A stretch of DNA of 64,000 nucleotides from Paragonimus westermani (taxonomy: Eukaryota; Platyhelminthes; Trematoda; Plagiorchiida; Troglotrematidae): positions 208,537 to 272,536 of the forward strand of contig QNGE01000101.1 in assembly GCA_008508345.1 (NCBI GenBank), in the 5' to 3' direction. This document shows positions 61,601 to 64,000 of the stretch, piece after piece (the stretch's first letter is position 1; each line of letters opens with the position of its first letter). The translations under genes and the position numbers were made by a program. Under the pieces are notes generated by a model. That model did no database searches and was not told the origin of the DNA. It saw only the letters and a list, made by a program, of their open reading frames with translations.

Positions 61601-63599
61601 TAAGACTAAGATAAGTGAAGTGGCTGAGCAGCACTTCAGAACAACTAATGTCAACACACTTCTTTGCAAAATTGTTATTTTTTGCTCAACAATGCTAACT
61701 CTAACAGTTCCTGGTAGACGAACATCTAACTTTGCCAGATCGAACATAATCTTGGGATGCAAATGGAATGCAACGTATCTTATGTTGGCAAAGCCAACCA
61801 CCAATCAGGAGCCGTGGCGACTAATCCTTAAAGGCCTATCGTATTCCGTTCTCAGCTGTACAGTCTTTTACCATAGTATGGTGTGACAGTCGCCATCACA
61901 CACAGTCACCACAATTTGTGATAGTTATTTTCCGAGTTTCATTCTTTGACATTTGTTGTGTTTTGGGGCTGGTAATTTTGTACGTGCAAACTATTTTCCG
62001 TAAACATCAATAGCGGCTTGCGAAACGTGTTGGAGTATAAATCGTACAGTGTCATTCGTTTGAATGCATCATTTAAACAAGTAAATGAAACGATAGTGAA
62101 TACTATGATATTGTATCCATTCTGTTGCACACAAAACATTGACTTTCCCACCGTCACCGTTTGTGAGTTTAGTAACGAACATTAGTCACCTGAAATTGAT
62201 TCACGTTACTACAGTGTCCTCAATCTAATCTGAAGCAGACATAATTGTTAATTGTACACCGTCAAACTGTTACTGAAATGTCCTGGCTACTATATCATCA
62301 TGAGGATGTTGGTGAAATGCCACCGTTTTCGTACACTGTTTTGGGCTTATTTCCTCTGTTGTAAAGCTAACCGTAAATGTATCATCATCTGAAAACCATG
62401 CTTCCTGGAGTTCGGGTGCCTCAACAGTAATTTGCTAGGGGAGGAACGCGTAGAAAACAGGTTTGTTTTCAGTGATTCCTCAGCACATAATGTATTTTGT
62501 ACAAAAATTTATTGTCATAAGAACTGTATTACGTATTTATGATAAAGTAACGTACATAAAAATATATATAGACGGTCCAGATACCTTATCGTAAGCAAAA
62601 GTTCCAAGTTACGGATAGTGACCATTTAAAATGGACACGTGAGACTAAGGCCAGAAAGAAGTTGTAAAACATTTTGACAAAAAATTTGCATTTATAACAA
62701 GTCGACCCAAATAGAAGAAATCATGATTTGATTCGCTCTTATACTTGAGTAACATGTCGGATAGTCTGCACGTAAAAACACCATGAAAACCAACAAGTTT
62801 CTCAGACGATTACTGAAACGCCAAACACCAACATTCCATAAAAGTCAGTGTGGTAATCTGCTGACGTGTTTCTCAGGACATGGACATCTCAACGACGAAG
62901 CAAAAGTACACTTTCTAAATCGGACTGTGTCATTAATTTTATGGAGCAAAGTGTAGAGGTTCCGAACCCATCATCGAACAGATTACGTCAAGAAATAATG
63001 AGGTATTTTGTTTGTTGGGAAATGAAAAGCACTCAATCTACACCACCAACAAAGCATAAGTGACAAAACTGCGCATTTTTGGTTAACCTACTGTCCATTG
63101 TAAGCTGTAATCCACCATTGTGTTAAGTATTGCTAACGTCCACGGAAATTCTCTCAACAGATAGAGATACACTATTGGGCCAGAAAACGACACAACCCAC
63201 TCACAGAAACAGATACATAATATAGTTTTATTTAATGTAATGTAAATAAAATATATAAGTATTTGTATCAAATACACAAAGACATTTGAAATTATCACGA
63301 TCGAGTTTTATTTGTTGTGCACCTAACATTGTGAACCTCAACCAAATTCGAAGATATGCACACGTTGGTGACTACAGCACAAACAACAAATTCACAAAAT
63401 TGTTGGCAATAATGGTTTTGAAATGCATGTGGGAACAACTTCAAGATTTACCAGCCCAAAATCGGTTTGGAGAAGTACTACGCAGGTATGAAGCTGCACA
63501 AGGTGAAACTGTAGACGCAGAATAACTGTGTTTAGCACGGCAATTCTAAGATGCCCTAGAACGCAACGATTTATCTTCAAGTGTAGGTTGTAGTTGCCA
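55681..63599. other. Gene-poor stretch with unassigned ORFs and simple repeats
   Basis: No known gene is recognised. Unassigned frames: minus 60393-60758 (121 codons, a charged helical middle WTIKEKLHRLRNEMDAF), minus 60836-61090 (84 codons, exon-like composition, MPVNFPSYVLPAGAAHIVYV), plus 61488-61886 (132 codons) and plus 63286-63525 (79 codons, with LQDLPAQNRFGEVLRRYE). The two minus frames at 60.4-61.1 kb lie 77 bp apart and could be neighbouring exons, but I found no support beyond composition. Simple repeats: a TTG/GTT run at about 61,426-61,454, and a 12-bp unit CATTGTAGCTAT twice at 58109-58132. Confidence 0.45.
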
Positions 63600-64000
63600 G
63601 CCAATAATTTAGTCATACATTGACCCAGATGGGGCTCAACCAAGTGAACTGGTTTAGGCGATCACGAATTTTCGCTTTCACAGTGAGACTGGACCTTGAC
63701 GTGGTGTGACGGCTTGCGCATCTCGATGACCTTTTGGGCTAAACTGGACAAAGTTACTCATACCAGGCAGGCCAACAGGTAGAGGTCTGATAAACCACAG
63801 TCTCCTGGTCCTCCAGGTTGGGGGTTGGAAGATGGTTGGCATCTCCTCCAGAAAAACGTACCATTTCTGGTACACCGCCACCCACCCGCTGCCTTGCGGT
63901 ACAGGCTTTTGAGCCAAAGGCTTTGGTTGAGAACCCTAATCGTTCTCCTGTCTAGGTCTGGGCGTCCTGGCAGTATCTCAGCCCACACACAACCATGAAT
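63600..64000 (-). repeat. GC-richer repeat-like block at the window end
   Basis: Composition changes sharply to GC-richer sequence from about 63,630 to the end. Two overlapping minus-strand frames stay open (63678-63917 with KWYVFLEEMPTIFQPP; 63758-63988 with RKAAGGWRCTRNGTFFWRRC and PGGPGDCGLSDLYLL). A third minus-strand reading (VKAKIRDRLNQFTW) continues below. Open overlapping frames with a compositional shift look like a dispersed repeat, perhaps the end of a non-LTR retroelement, but no RT or endonuclease motif is visible. It continues past the window. Confidence 0.35.

Noticed and set aside
1..64000. CRISPR arrays, rRNA genes, bacterial operons or a spliced-leader gene
   Set aside because: I saw no regularly spaced repeats, rRNA signature sequence, Shine-Dalgarno-linked gene runs or recognisable flatworm spliced-leader sequence.

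Overview
The window looks like gene-poor, moderately AT-rich animal DNA. I think a flatworm (a fluke or a tapeworm) is the most likely source. That guess rests on several degenerate Penelope-like retroelements (PLEs) carrying hammerhead-ribozyme motifs, a relic Ty3/gypsy integrase, tRNA-like short repeats, and no bacterial-style operons or long host exons. The taxonomic guess is inference only. I found no host gene I can name with confidence.

Layout. (1) 1-2958: a PLE on the minus strand (PLE-1) with an N-terminal segment, reverse transcriptase and GIY-YIG endonuclease, all broken by frameshifts and a stop. A hammerhead-like direct repeat lies at each end. A 400-bp inverted copy of its GIY-YIG module is fused to its upstream repeat. 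(2) 3060-3230: a tRNA-like short repeat, with a relative at 55,537-55,680. (3) 3231-15,430: no recognisable gene. (4) 15,430-18,580: two diverged PLEs head to head. PLE-3 (minus) has lost most of its RT. PLE-2 (plus) keeps the YVDD catalytic motif and a GIY-YIG module, is frameshifted, and is flanked by direct pseudo-LTRs. The right one carries a well-formed hammerhead ribozyme. (5) 18,580-31,330: no recognisable gene. (6) about 31,330-33,200: a patch containing a decayed gypsy-type integrase (minus strand). (7) 33,200-51,207: mostly featureless, with one possible tRNA-like head near 35.9 kb. (8) 51,208-53,220: a 1006-bp sequence present twice in tandem, separated by one N, each copy holding a solo PLE pseudo-LTR. 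This is almost certainly an assembly join. (9) 53,221-63,600: a few unassigned ORFs and simple repeats. (10) 63,600-64,000: a GC-richer, repeat-like block running off the end.

How the parts relate. The PLEs share one plan: N-terminal region, RT, linker, GIY-YIG endonuclease, then a hammerhead about 70-95 bp after the endonuclease stop. In known PLEs the RT and GIY-YIG domains act in target-primed reverse transcription, and hammerheads in the pseudo-LTRs are thought to process tandem transcripts. None of the copies here looks coding-competent. The most interesting points are the hammerhead family, seen in several states of decay, and the repeated architecture of an inverted partial copy placed against the 5' pseudo-LTR.
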